DNA of 64,000 nucleotides, taken from positions 1 to 64,000 of the forward strand of contig NZ_JACYXL010000008.1 of NCBI RefSeq assembly GCF_014842995.1, read 5' to 3'. This document shows, in pieces, positions 52,576 through 61,914 of the stretch; positions within the stretch are counted from its first letter, which is position 1; every line of letters begins with the position of its first letter. The notes below the pieces were generated by a model. It saw only the letters and a program-made list of their open reading frames with translations. It was not told the origin of the DNA and ran no database searches. A program made the translations under genes and the position numbers. The DNA is from Rhodanobacter sp. 7MK24 (GTDB taxonomy: Bacteria; Pseudomonadota; Gammaproteobacteria; Xanthomonadales; Rhodanobacteraceae).

Positions 52576-54693
52576 ATGAAACGAGCCTGGCTGCTTGCCG
52601 TCGCGACCTTGTTTGCCGCCCCCCTGATGGCGACGGAAGTGGCCGACATGACGGCGGCCTCGGCGCACCTAGACCTGCAGCACGTCACGCGCATCGCAGC
52701 GCCGGAAACCGCGCAGGACGGCGTGAGGCAGCAGCGCTACACCTTCCAACCTGCCGTGCAGCCGCAGATCACGGTGATGCCCGCGCAAGGCACGTGGAAC
52801 TGGCAAGGGCAGGGCGAGTTGCACCTGCGTGTGCAGAACGCGATGCCGTGGGCGGTCACGCTGGCAATCGACATCGAAGGCGCGGATGCGGGATCGCACC
52901 TGCACGCCGTAGTGGCTTTGCCCGCGGGACCTGCGCAGATTTTGGCGGTTCCGCTGCGGGCGTCGTCGCCCTTGGCCTTCGGCATGCAGGTGGGTCCGAC
53001 CAGGCCGTTCGAGGACGGTGGCCGGCGCATGCTGGTGGCGACCGTGGTGGAGGGGACACTGGATCTTTCCGCCGTGCGTGACGTACGGCTCTCCATGCCT
53101 GCGCCGCAAGCGGCGCAGTCCATCCTGCTTGGCCAACTGGACGTGGTGGCGGACGAACCCGTTCTGCACGAGGCCTATACGGGCATCGTGGATCGCTACG
53201 GCCAGTACACGCGCGGGGACTGGCCGGAGAAGGTCGCCGACGATGCCACGCTGCGCGCCGCCGTGGTGCGGGTGCCGCCTGTTGCACCGGCCGGCGGCGA
53301 GGACCGCTATGGCGGAAGTCCGGGCATCCATCTGCAGGCGACGGGCTGGTTCCATGTGCAGAAGGCCAAGGGTCGATGGTGGCTGGTCACGCCGGAGGGC
53401 AACGGCTTCTTCTCGCTGGGCGTGAACACGGTGAGGAGCGATGACGTCCGCACCTACGTGCAGGGCCGCGAGTCCATGTTCCGCGACCTGCCGCCGGACA
53501 GTGGCGCGTGGGCCGCGTTCTACGGTACGGGCGACAACCGCAACGCGGAGCAGGGCGCGGGCGCCGGCCGCTGCTGCAACCATGGCCGCTGGTTCGATTT
53601 CTACGCCGCCAACCTGTATCGGGTGGATGGCCGGGACTGGCTCGCCGCATGGCGCATGCGCACCCTGGCGCGCCTGCACGCCTGGGGCTTCAACACGATC
53701 GCCAACTGGAGCGACCCCGAGCTGGATGCGATGCACCAGTTGCCGTACACGCGCTCGATGGACATCCGGGGCGACTTCGGCAACGTCGCCACCGGCTACG
53801 ACTGGTGGGGACGCATGCCCGATCCCTTCGACCCGCGCTTTGGGCAGGCGGCCGACACGGCGGCGGCCAGGGCCGCACAGGGCGTGCGCGACGACCCGTG
53901 GCTGCTGGGCTACTTCGCCGACAACGAATTGTCGTGGGCCGCGCCCGGCCCGAACGGCCGCTGGGCGCTGGCCGTCGGCACGCTGCACGGCGAGGCGCGC
54001 AGTGCGGCCAGGCAGGCCTTCGTTGCGGATCTGAAACGCGAGTACGGCACGCCGGACAAGCTCGCGAAGGCATGGGGCATCGCGCTGGCTTCATGGGGTG
54101 CACTGGATGCCGGCAATTTTCCCGCGCCAGAGCCGGACGAGGCGCATCCCGCCATCGCCGCCGACTACAGCGCATGGCTGCGCCGCTACGCCGCGCAGTA
54201 CTTCCGCATCGTGGCCGCCGCGATCCATCGCCACGATCCGCACCATCTGTATCTCGGCAGCCGCTTCGCAGTCAGCACGCCCGAGGCCATCGAGGTCTGT
54301 GCCCGGTACTGCGACGTGGTTAGTTTCAACGTCTACGCCGACGTACCGGAGCACGGTTTCGATGCGGCGGCGATGCACAAGCTCGACAAGCCCGTCATCA
54401 TTTCCGAATTCCATTTCGGCTCAAACGATCGCGGCCCGTTCGGCCAGGGCGTGGTGTCGGTGGAGAGCGAGGGACAGCGTGGAGCGGCCTACGCACGCTA
54501 CCTGCAAGCGGCCGCGGCAGATCCCGACATCGTGGGCACGCACTGGTTCGAATACGTGGACGAGCCGGTGACCGGTCGCCTGCTTGACGGCGAGAACGGG
54601 CACTTCGGCCTGGTCGGCATCACCGATATCCCCTTTGCGGGTTTCGTCGAGGCGGTGCACAAGGCGAACGCGGAGTGGCGACGAAGGCCGTGA
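52576..54693 (+). CDS. GH50-like glycoside hydrolase (agarase type), secreted
   Basis: 705 residues with a signal peptide (MKRAWLLAVATLFAAPLMA). A beta-sandwich N-domain (about 40-250) precedes a TIM-barrel. GYFADNELSW (acid/base Glu451) and KPVIISEFHFGSNDRG (nucleophile Glu611) match the GH50 pattern, with IVGTHWFEYVDEPVTGR nearby. GH50 enzymes are beta-agarases. An agar role in a soil-type bacterium is uncertain, so another galactan or beta-glycan is possible. No other polysaccharide gene or TonB receptor is adjacent. Confidence 0.82.
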   Translation: MKRAWLLAVATLFAAPLMATEVADMTAASAHLDLQHVTRIAAPETAQDGVRQQRYTFQPAVQPQITVMPAQGTWNWQGQGELHLRVQNAMPWAVTLAIDIEGADAGSHLHAVVALPAGPAQILAVPLRASSPLAFGMQVGPTRPFEDGGRRMLVATVVEGTLDLSAVRDVRLSMPAPQAAQSILLGQLDVVADEPVLHEAYTGIVDRYGQYTRGDWPEKVADDATLRAAVVRVPPVAPAGGEDRYGGSPGIHLQATGWFHVQKAKGRWWLVTPEGNGFFSLGVNTVRSDDVRTYVQGRESMFRDLPPDSGAWAAFYGTGDNRNAEQGAGAGRCCNHGRWFDFYAANLYRVDGRDWLAAWRMRTLARLHAWGFNTIANWSDPELDAMHQLPYTRSMDIRGDFGNVATGYDWWGRMPDPFDPRFGQAADTAAARAAQGVRDDPWLLGYFADNELSWAAPGPNGRWALAVGTLHGEARSAARQAFVADLKREYGTPDKLAKAWGIALASWGALDAGNFPAPEPDEAHPAIAADYSAWLRRYAAQYFRIVAAAIHRHDPHHLYLGSRFAVSTPEAIEVCARYCDVVSFNVYADVPEHGFDAAAMHKLDKPVIISEFHFGSNDRGPFGQGVVSVESEGQRGAAYARYLQAAAADPDIVGTHWFEYVDEPVTGRLLDGENGHFGLVGITDIPFAGFVEAVHKANAEWRRRP

Positions 54694-54747
54694 TACGGCC
54701 GCTGTCGGCGGGGTTATGCTGGCGGACCGATTTCTCCGGAGCAACCC

Positions 54748-55524
54748 ATGTGCTTGATCGCATTCGCCTGGCAGGCGCATCCGCGCTGGCGGCTGGTGCT
54801 GGCTGGCAATCGCGACGAGTTCCATGCGCGACCCAGCGCGGAACTGGCGCGCTGGGCGGATTTGCCCATCGCCGCCGGGCGCGATCTCGAAGCGGGAGGC
54901 ACGTGGCTGGGCGTGACCGATGCCGGTCGTTGCTGCGTGGTCACCAACGTGCGTGATCCGCGCGATCCGCAACGTGGTGCCTCGCGTGGCCTGCTCGCCA
55001 CGGACTACCTCGCGGGCGCGGCGGATGCGACAGCGCATGCGCGGGAGCTGCTGGTTTCTGCAGCGGACTATCGGCCGTTCAACCTGCTCACCTTCGATGC
55101 ACGTGCCGCGTTCTATCTCGGCAACCGCCCGGAGCCTCGCGCCGAGGCGGTGGGGCCGGGCGTGCATGGCCTGTCCAACGCCGACTTCAACACGCCATGG
55201 CCGAAGACGCGTGCATTGATGACACGCTTGCAAACATGGCTGGTCGCGAGCCCGGACGAAGATTTCGCGCCGCTGTTCGCCGCGCTCGCCGACGAGCAGC
55301 AGGCGCCCGACGCGGAATTGCCGGATACCGGCGTGGGTCTGGAGCGCGAGCGCTGGCTTTCCAGTGCTTTCATTCGCGGCGAGCACTACGGCACGCGTGC
55401 GAGCACAGTGGTGGCGATCGGCCACGATGGACTGGGCGTGATCGTCGAGCGTCGCTTCGGGCCCGAAGGCCGCTTCCTCGGCGAAAGCCGATTGGGCATC
55501 GGTCCACATGCCGCCACGGACTGA
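54748..55524 (+). CDS. NRDE (TANGO2-like) family protein
   Basis: 258 residues starting MCLIAFAWQ with the family motif NRDEFHARPSAEL. Then GGTWLGVTDAGRCCVVTNVRDP and GLSNADFNTPWPK follow the NRDE family throughout. Cys2 may act as an N-terminal nucleophile after Met removal, a guess from related Ntn hydrolases. Human TANGO2 is linked to lipid or heme handling; the bacterial role is unknown. It follows the glycoside hydrolase gene by 54 bases. Confidence 0.88.
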   Translation: MCLIAFAWQAHPRWRLVLAGNRDEFHARPSAELARWADLPIAAGRDLEAGGTWLGVTDAGRCCVVTNVRDPRDPQRGASRGLLATDYLAGAADATAHARELLVSAADYRPFNLLTFDARAAFYLGNRPEPRAEAVGPGVHGLSNADFNTPWPKTRALMTRLQTWLVASPDEDFAPLFAALADEQQAPDAELPDTGVGLERERWLSSAFIRGEHYGTRASTVVAIGHDGLGVIVERRFGPEGRFLGESRLGIGPHAATD

Positions 55525-55586
55525 GGCGCCACGCCTACACCGCACAGCGTGCCCCGCTGTCTGACCTTGCGCGCCGCGGCGATTAG

Positions 55587-57302
<1,716 letters not shown>

Positions 57303-57334
57303 AGCTTGCCCATGCCCCAGGCGCAAAGGCGTGC

Positions 57335-57736
57335 TTACAACAGCTCCCCGTCCACGTAATACCAGCGTCCGGCCTCGCGTACGAAGCGGCTGATTTCATG
57401 CTGGCGCTGGGCGCGGCCGCCGCCCAGGCGGTAGCGGGCCACGAATTCCACCGTGGCGTGATCTGCGTCGATGCGTTGCTCGTTGCCCACGTCCAGGCCA
57501 AGCCAGGTCGGCGCGGGTTGCTGCGCGGCGAGCCGCAACGAAGCGGGGCGGGTGTCGGCGTGCCAGGTGGCCAGCAGGTAATCCTCGCGCTTGAGCACGT
57601 AGGCGCTGTAGCGCGAACGCATCAGTTGCGCGGCGCTGGTGGCTACCGCACCGCCGTCGTGCAACGGACCGCAACAGAAGGCATAGCCGGCGGGATCGCC
57701 GCAAGGGCAGGGCGTGAGCGTGTCGATCGCTTTCAT
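57335..57736 (-). CDS. YchJ family protein with SEC-C motif
   Basis: 133 residues. The N-terminal CPCGDPAGYAFCCGPLH is the SEC-C type zinc motif, followed by LMRSRYSAYVLKREDYLLATWHADTRP, a UPF0225 (YchJ) signature, and a C-terminal WYYVDGELL. Function unknown; the SEC-C motif suggests metal binding. Start at 57736. Confidence 0.9.
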   Translation of the reverse strand: MKAIDTLTPCPCGDPAGYAFCCGPLHDGGAVATSAAQLMRSRYSAYVLKREDYLLATWHADTRPASLRLAAQQPAPTWLGLDVGNEQRIDADHATVEFVARYRLGGGRAQRQHEISRFVREAGRWYYVDGELL

Positions 57737-57758
57737 GCCGCGGCGGGCGGCGTATCGG

Positions 57759-57956
57759 TCAGGCTGGCCTGCCGCGCAGCACGCGGGCGGGCAGCATCAG
57801 GATCGCACCGAGGAAGGAGAAAACCGCGCTCACGGTGATGCCGACCAGCCGGAACGGCAGGCAGATCAGCCACACGATGGGGTACAGCACCAGCGCCAGC
57901 AGCGCGAGCGGCCAGCAGAAAACCAGCAGCAACAGCCAGAGCAGGAAGGCGGCCAT
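57759..57956 (-). CDS. Small membrane protein
   Basis: 65 residues, two hydrophobic segments (FLLWLLLLVFCWPLALLALVLYPIVWLICL and VGITVSAVFSFLGAILMLP) with a basic end. It ends 22 bases before the ychJ-like start, in the same direction. No family assigned. Confidence 0.65.
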   Translation of the reverse strand: MAAFLLWLLLLVFCWPLALLALVLYPIVWLICLPFRLVGITVSAVFSFLGAILMLPARVLRGRPA

Positions 57957-58045
57957 GACATGACCTCGCGGAGGAATGGATGGACAAACTTTAGCGCGGA
58001 TCTGCAGTGCCTGCGCAGTGTCTTTCGGCACCCAGGCAAGTGCAT

Positions 58046-58624
58046 TTACATCACCGGCTTCACGCCGATCAGCAGCGCATGCAGCCAGAACGCGAACAGC
58101 GCCCAGAGCACCACGCCTGCCACGACGGCGGTGGCGGTGCCTTTTAGCGTGCCGGGCGGATAGATTGTGCCCTCGCGGCGATCACGCCGGCGCGAGGCGG
58201 CGAACAGCACCACGGCCCACAGCAGGAAGGCGCCGAACAGCACCACGTCGTGCAGCATGCCGGTGGCGAGCAGATGGCCGAACGCCCACGTCTTCACTGC
58301 CAGTACCTGCGGATGGTGCAGCCGCGCCTTGATGCCGTTGCGCGGCACCCGCGCCGCGGCGAGCAGCACGAAGGCCACCAGGGTGAACAGCGCGTTGAGC
58401 CGCATCAGCCACGCCGGCGGCGAATACAGCAGCACCGGTTCGTGCCGTGCCAGTCCGAAGCCCCAGCAGATCAGCACGAAGCCGACCAGCGAGACCAGTG
58501 CGTACATGCCCTTCCAGCGTTTCTGGCCCAATCGGGCGATCTGCCGGGCACGCCAGCCGTCGGCAAAGATGCGCAGCGAATGCATGCCGAGAAACAGGAC
58601 GAGACCGAGGATCAGCACAGACAT
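58046..58624 (-). CDS. NnrU family membrane protein
   Basis: 192 residues, five to six spans. The N-terminal FLGMHSLRIFADGWRARQIARLGQKRWKGMYALVSLVGFVLICWGFG and later NGIKARLHHPQVLAVKTWAFGHLLATG are the NnrU signature, with conserved His. NnrU was found in nitric-oxide-related gene sets, but many members occur in non-denitrifiers; no denitrification gene is in view. Confidence 0.87.
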   Translation of the reverse strand: MSVLILGLVLFLGMHSLRIFADGWRARQIARLGQKRWKGMYALVSLVGFVLICWGFGLARHEPVLLYSPPAWLMRLNALFTLVAFVLLAAARVPRNGIKARLHHPQVLAVKTWAFGHLLATGMLHDVVLFGAFLLWAVVLFAASRRRDRREGTIYPPGTLKGTATAVVAGVVLWALFAFWLHALLIGVKPVM

Positions 58625-58677
58625 GGCGGGCGGCTCCGCAGATTGGTGTTGTGAAGTATAGGCAACTCAGGGTGACA

Positions 58678-59229
58678 TCACGGATGCAACTCGACGCGCA
58701 CCGCCAGGGCCAATGCACCCTCCTGCAGTACCAACGCACCGCTGCCGGGACGCCATGCGTCGCCCGTGTGCAGCAGGCCTTCGTCGGTATCGATGGTTCC
58801 CTGGGCGCAGTACACCAACGCGATGGAAGCGTCGGGTTGCCGTGTGCCGGCGCTTCGCCAGGTCTCGATGCCGCCGCGCACGCGACCACGGCGCAGCATC
58901 AGATTGAAATCCCGGCTGGGTCCGCCGGCCAGAGCGATGTCGACGCCCGTCTCGCCGGCAAACGCGAACGGCACGCACGGGGTGGTAAGCGAATGGTGGC
59001 GACCGTCCCCCATCTTCATCGTGAAGCCCTCGCCATCAAGCAAGGCGATGACGCGGTCGATGCCTGGGAATGGGGAAAACGGTGCGGCGTTTTCCACTTC
59101 GGCGATGCTCACGCGCCACTGGAAATCGTCCATGGTCGCGGTGGCGGGATGGATGACCAGTTCACGGGTGCGGCCCATGCCGTTCTTCCAAGGTTTGGCC
59201 GGGGAATCGGCGAGTCTGGTGATGGACAT
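58678..59229 (-). CDS. HutD/Ves family protein
   Basis: 183 residues. A cupin-like protein with KPWKNGMGRTRELVIHP, FQWRVSIAEVENAAPFSPFPGIDRVIALLDGEGF and PSRDFNLMLRRGRVRGG, typical of the HutD/Ves family. Linked in some bacteria to histidine use, but no other hut gene is present here. It is the first gene of a minus-strand series with the NnrU-like and YchJ-like genes (gaps 53 to 90 bases). Confidence 0.88.
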   Translation of the reverse strand: MSITRLADSPAKPWKNGMGRTRELVIHPATATMDDFQWRVSIAEVENAAPFSPFPGIDRVIALLDGEGFTMKMGDGRHHSLTTPCVPFAFAGETGVDIALAGGPSRDFNLMLRRGRVRGGIETWRSAGTRQPDASIALVYCAQGTIDTDEGLLHTGDAWRPGSGALVLQEGALALAVRVELHP

Positions 59230-59708
59230 GGCTTAGGTGTGGCTTGGCGGGTTTGTGTGAGTCGCGCATGGTAGTCATGCATTTGGCAAGGATTGTCGCA
59301 GGCTAGAGAGAGGATCAATTCGCTCGTTACCGATGAAATCCTGGTCATCGTCTGCTTGCGGGAGAGGAGCTTTTGCCCTATGCGTCATCGCAAGTTCCAA
59401 AGCGGTTTCGTGTTGCTGCAGCAGCCCAAGCTACTTCTCTTTTGTGTGCCCACGCACACGCAGGAGCGCGTGCGTGGGCACACAAAAGAGAAGTAGCCAG
59501 AGAAAAGGGCACCCCGCGGTGGCGCTTTTCGTCCATCAGTTGACGGAAAGTGCGTGAGGAGCGGCCGGGCTTTTCGTCCGGACCTCCTGCCTGGTCGAAA
59601 AGGCGAGTCCATCGGTGGACTCGCCCGCAGCGCGGCCTGATCCTCCTCGCCTCCTCAGCCCGCTTACGCAAGCGGGCAAAGAGAGCGAATCCGCCGCAGG
59701 CCGCCTCC
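59230..59708. other. 479-base gap holding a hairpin-rich repeat element
   Basis: The first about 160 bases are non-coding; the promoter of the hutD-like gene is expected near 59230-59300. Bases 59400-59705 are hairpin-dense (see the repeat entry). I see no gene; short frames that cross the hairpin are caused by its palindromic sequence. Confidence 0.6.
59400..59705. repeat. Composite hairpin-rich repeat element
   Basis: Three perfect hairpins: a 28-bp stem (59430-59457 with 59470-59497, 12-base loop), a 10-bp stem (59602-59611 with 59616-59625, TCGG loop) and an 8-bp stem (59658-59665 with 59670-59677, ACGC loop). GCTTTTCGTCC occurs twice (about 59523 and 59568). Blocks resembling its first and last parts occur at about 29010-29135 and 43230-43385. 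No transposase is attached. Confidence 0.75.
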
Positions 59709-61805
59709 CTATCTCTCGATAACCCGCCTGAACGGCGGCAACGCCCGCAGCATCCCCGCACCATAGCGCTTGGTGACCACACGCCGATCCAGCAGCACGA
59801 TGCGGCCGGTATCGCTCTCGTTGCGGATCAGGCGTCCGCAGTACTGGGTGAGCAGGCGGGTGGCCTCGGGAATGCTCACTTCGATGAAGGGATTGCGCCC
59901 CCGCGATTCCAGCCACTCCGCATAGGTGGCACCCACCGGATCGGTAGGCACGGCGAAGGGCAATTGCGTGATGACCACGGTTTCGCACAGCTTGCCGGGC
60001 AGGTCGAGGCCTTCGCCGAAGCTGGCCAGGCCGAACAACGTGCTGCCGCGGCCCGCTTCGATGTCCGCGATATGTTCGGCGATCAGTTGCGTCTTGCCCA
60101 GCGAGCCTTGCGCGCGCACTTTGCGCACCTTGTCGATGGGCAGGCGCTGCAGCACGCGGTCGAGCTTGGCGCGCGAGGTGAACAGCACGAGGTTGCCCGC
60201 GCTCCAGTCGAGGTGTTCGGCCAGCCAGTCGCTGATCGCTTGCGCGTGCTCCTCGCGTGCGTCGGGCAGGGCATCGATGGCGGGCACTTCGAGTTGTGCC
60301 TGCGCGGCGAGGTCGAAGGGCGAAGGCAGGCTGAGCGTGGCCGTGTCGTCGGGCAGGCCCACGGCATCGGCGTAACCGCGGAAGTTGCCGCCTGCGCTCA
60401 ACGTGGCGGACGTGAGCACCACGCCGCTGGCGTTGCCCCACAGCACGCTGCGCAGCAGACCCGCAGCGGACACCGACGAGGCGTGGCAGACCAGTTGCTG
60501 GTCGCCGGTAAGCGTGACCCAGCGCGCCAGTGGTGGCGCCTGGTCGGGATCTTCCGAAGCCCATGCGTGCCAGCAGGAAGCCTGCTTGCCGATGCGTTCC
60601 AGCGCGATGCCGAGCTCGCGCGACAAGGCTTCCTGGGTGGGGCCACCGTCGGTCATCTCAACCACCGCCCGACGCACGGCGGCGAGCCAGCGCTGTACTA
60701 CGGAGGTCTGCAGGCTGAGCATGCGTGCGTGTTCGACCCAGGCTGCCGGCAGGCACCCCAGCGAGCCGCGGTACATGGGTTCGGTTTCGGCAGGATCGGG
60801 CAGCCAGCCAAGGCGGATCTCCTTCTCCAGCGCCTCCAGCGCGTCGCCGAGTTCCTGCAGCTTCGTGTCGCCGGCATCCAGGGTGAGCTTGCCGAGATTT
60901 TCCTTGTCGGTGAGCGAATAGGCCGCGTGCACCTGGCGCCCGAGCCGGCTCAGCTGGCGTACGGTGACGGCCATGTGCACGTCGGAGGCACCGCGGTCGA
61001 TCGCCTTGCCTGGGATGTGGTGGGCCTCGTCGAACACGTACAGCGTTTCGTCCGGGCGCGGCAGGATCACGCCACCCCAGTTGTCGTCCTCGCCCGGCAT
61101 GGTGAGGTCGGCCAGCACCAGGTCCTGATTCGCCACGATGATGTCGGCGTCGTCCACCGCGCGGCGCGCCGCGAAAAACGGGCAGACCATGAATTGTCCG
61201 CACTTGCGGTTGGTGCAGCCGCCGGCGCTGGTGGTGAGCATGGGGCGCAGCAGATCGCCGACGGGTTCGGGTGCGGCGTCCATGTCGCCGTTCCAGGTGT
61301 TGTCGTCGAAGGCCAGCGCGAGCTTGGCCAGCGCCTGTTTCTCGCGTTCCGCGGGCGGTCTGCTCCACAGCGCGAGGTCGGCGTCGAAGCCGAAGCTGCC
61401 CTGCGTCGAGCCGGCAACGCTGTTGCGCGCCATCGCCAGGTTGCGCGGGCACAGGTAGCGGCCACGGCCCTTGGCCAGCGCGACCTTGGCCGCGTGGCCG
61501 GAGAGCTGCAGGTACAGCGGAATGTCGCGCTCCACCAGCTGTTCCTGCAACGCCACCGTGGCGGTGGCGATCAGCAGCTTCTTCTTCTGCGCGCGCGCCA
61601 CCTCGTAGCCAGCGATCAGGTAGGCCATGGACTTGCCGGTGCCGGTGGGCGCCTCGATCGCGACAACACCGCCCGTACTGGCCAGTGCCTTGGCCACCTC
61701 GGCGATCATCTTTCCCTGCGAGGCGCGCGGGCGGAAGCCGGGCAGGCCGTCTTTCAGGCGCGCATAAGCGGCGCGGATGGCATCCTTGGTGGTGTCGGCG
61801 AGCAT
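59709..61805 (-). CDS. dinG: ATP-dependent DNA helicase DinG
   Basis: 698 residues, superfamily 2, XPD-like. Walker A APTGTGKSM (residues 52-60). The iron-sulfur cluster ligands Cys119 (GRYLCPRNL), Cys197, Cys202 and Cys208 (GGCTNRKCGQFMVCPF) are all present. The DEAH box is VFDEAHH. C-terminal motifs include LFTSRAKLDRVL, LFGLASFGEGLD and QYCGRLIRNESDTG. DinG unwinds DNA with 5'-3' polarity and acts on R-loops. The ATG at 61805 is the natural start. Divergent from the GGDEF gene (109 bases). Confidence 0.95.
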   Translation of the reverse strand: MLADTTKDAIRAAYARLKDGLPGFRPRASQGKMIAEVAKALASTGGVVAIEAPTGTGKSMAYLIAGYEVARAQKKKLLIATATVALQEQLVERDIPLYLQLSGHAAKVALAKGRGRYLCPRNLAMARNSVAGSTQGSFGFDADLALWSRPPAEREKQALAKLALAFDDNTWNGDMDAAPEPVGDLLRPMLTTSAGGCTNRKCGQFMVCPFFAARRAVDDADIIVANQDLVLADLTMPGEDDNWGGVILPRPDETLYVFDEAHHIPGKAIDRGASDVHMAVTVRQLSRLGRQVHAAYSLTDKENLGKLTLDAGDTKLQELGDALEALEKEIRLGWLPDPAETEPMYRGSLGCLPAAWVEHARMLSLQTSVVQRWLAAVRRAVVEMTDGGPTQEALSRELGIALERIGKQASCWHAWASEDPDQAPPLARWVTLTGDQQLVCHASSVSAAGLLRSVLWGNASGVVLTSATLSAGGNFRGYADAVGLPDDTATLSLPSPFDLAAQAQLEVPAIDALPDAREEHAQAISDWLAEHLDWSAGNLVLFTSRAKLDRVLQRLPIDKVRKVRAQGSLGKTQLIAEHIADIEAGRGSTLFGLASFGEGLDLPGKLCETVVITQLPFAVPTDPVGATYAEWLESRGRNPFIEVSIPEATRLLTQYCGRLIRNESDTGRIVLLDRRVVTKRYGAGMLRALPPFRRVIER

Positions 61806-61914
61806 GCGGGAGTCCGGGGCGAGCCGGTCATTCTACCGGGCAGGCTTGTACGAGTCGGTGCTGTGCGCCGCCGCGGCTGGGCGCTACCATCAGGCCGGGA
61901 GAAATCATCGGCAC

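Noticed and set aside
59293-59496. Short frame through the 28-bp hairpin
   Set aside because: Its sequence is produced by the palindrome; no family match.
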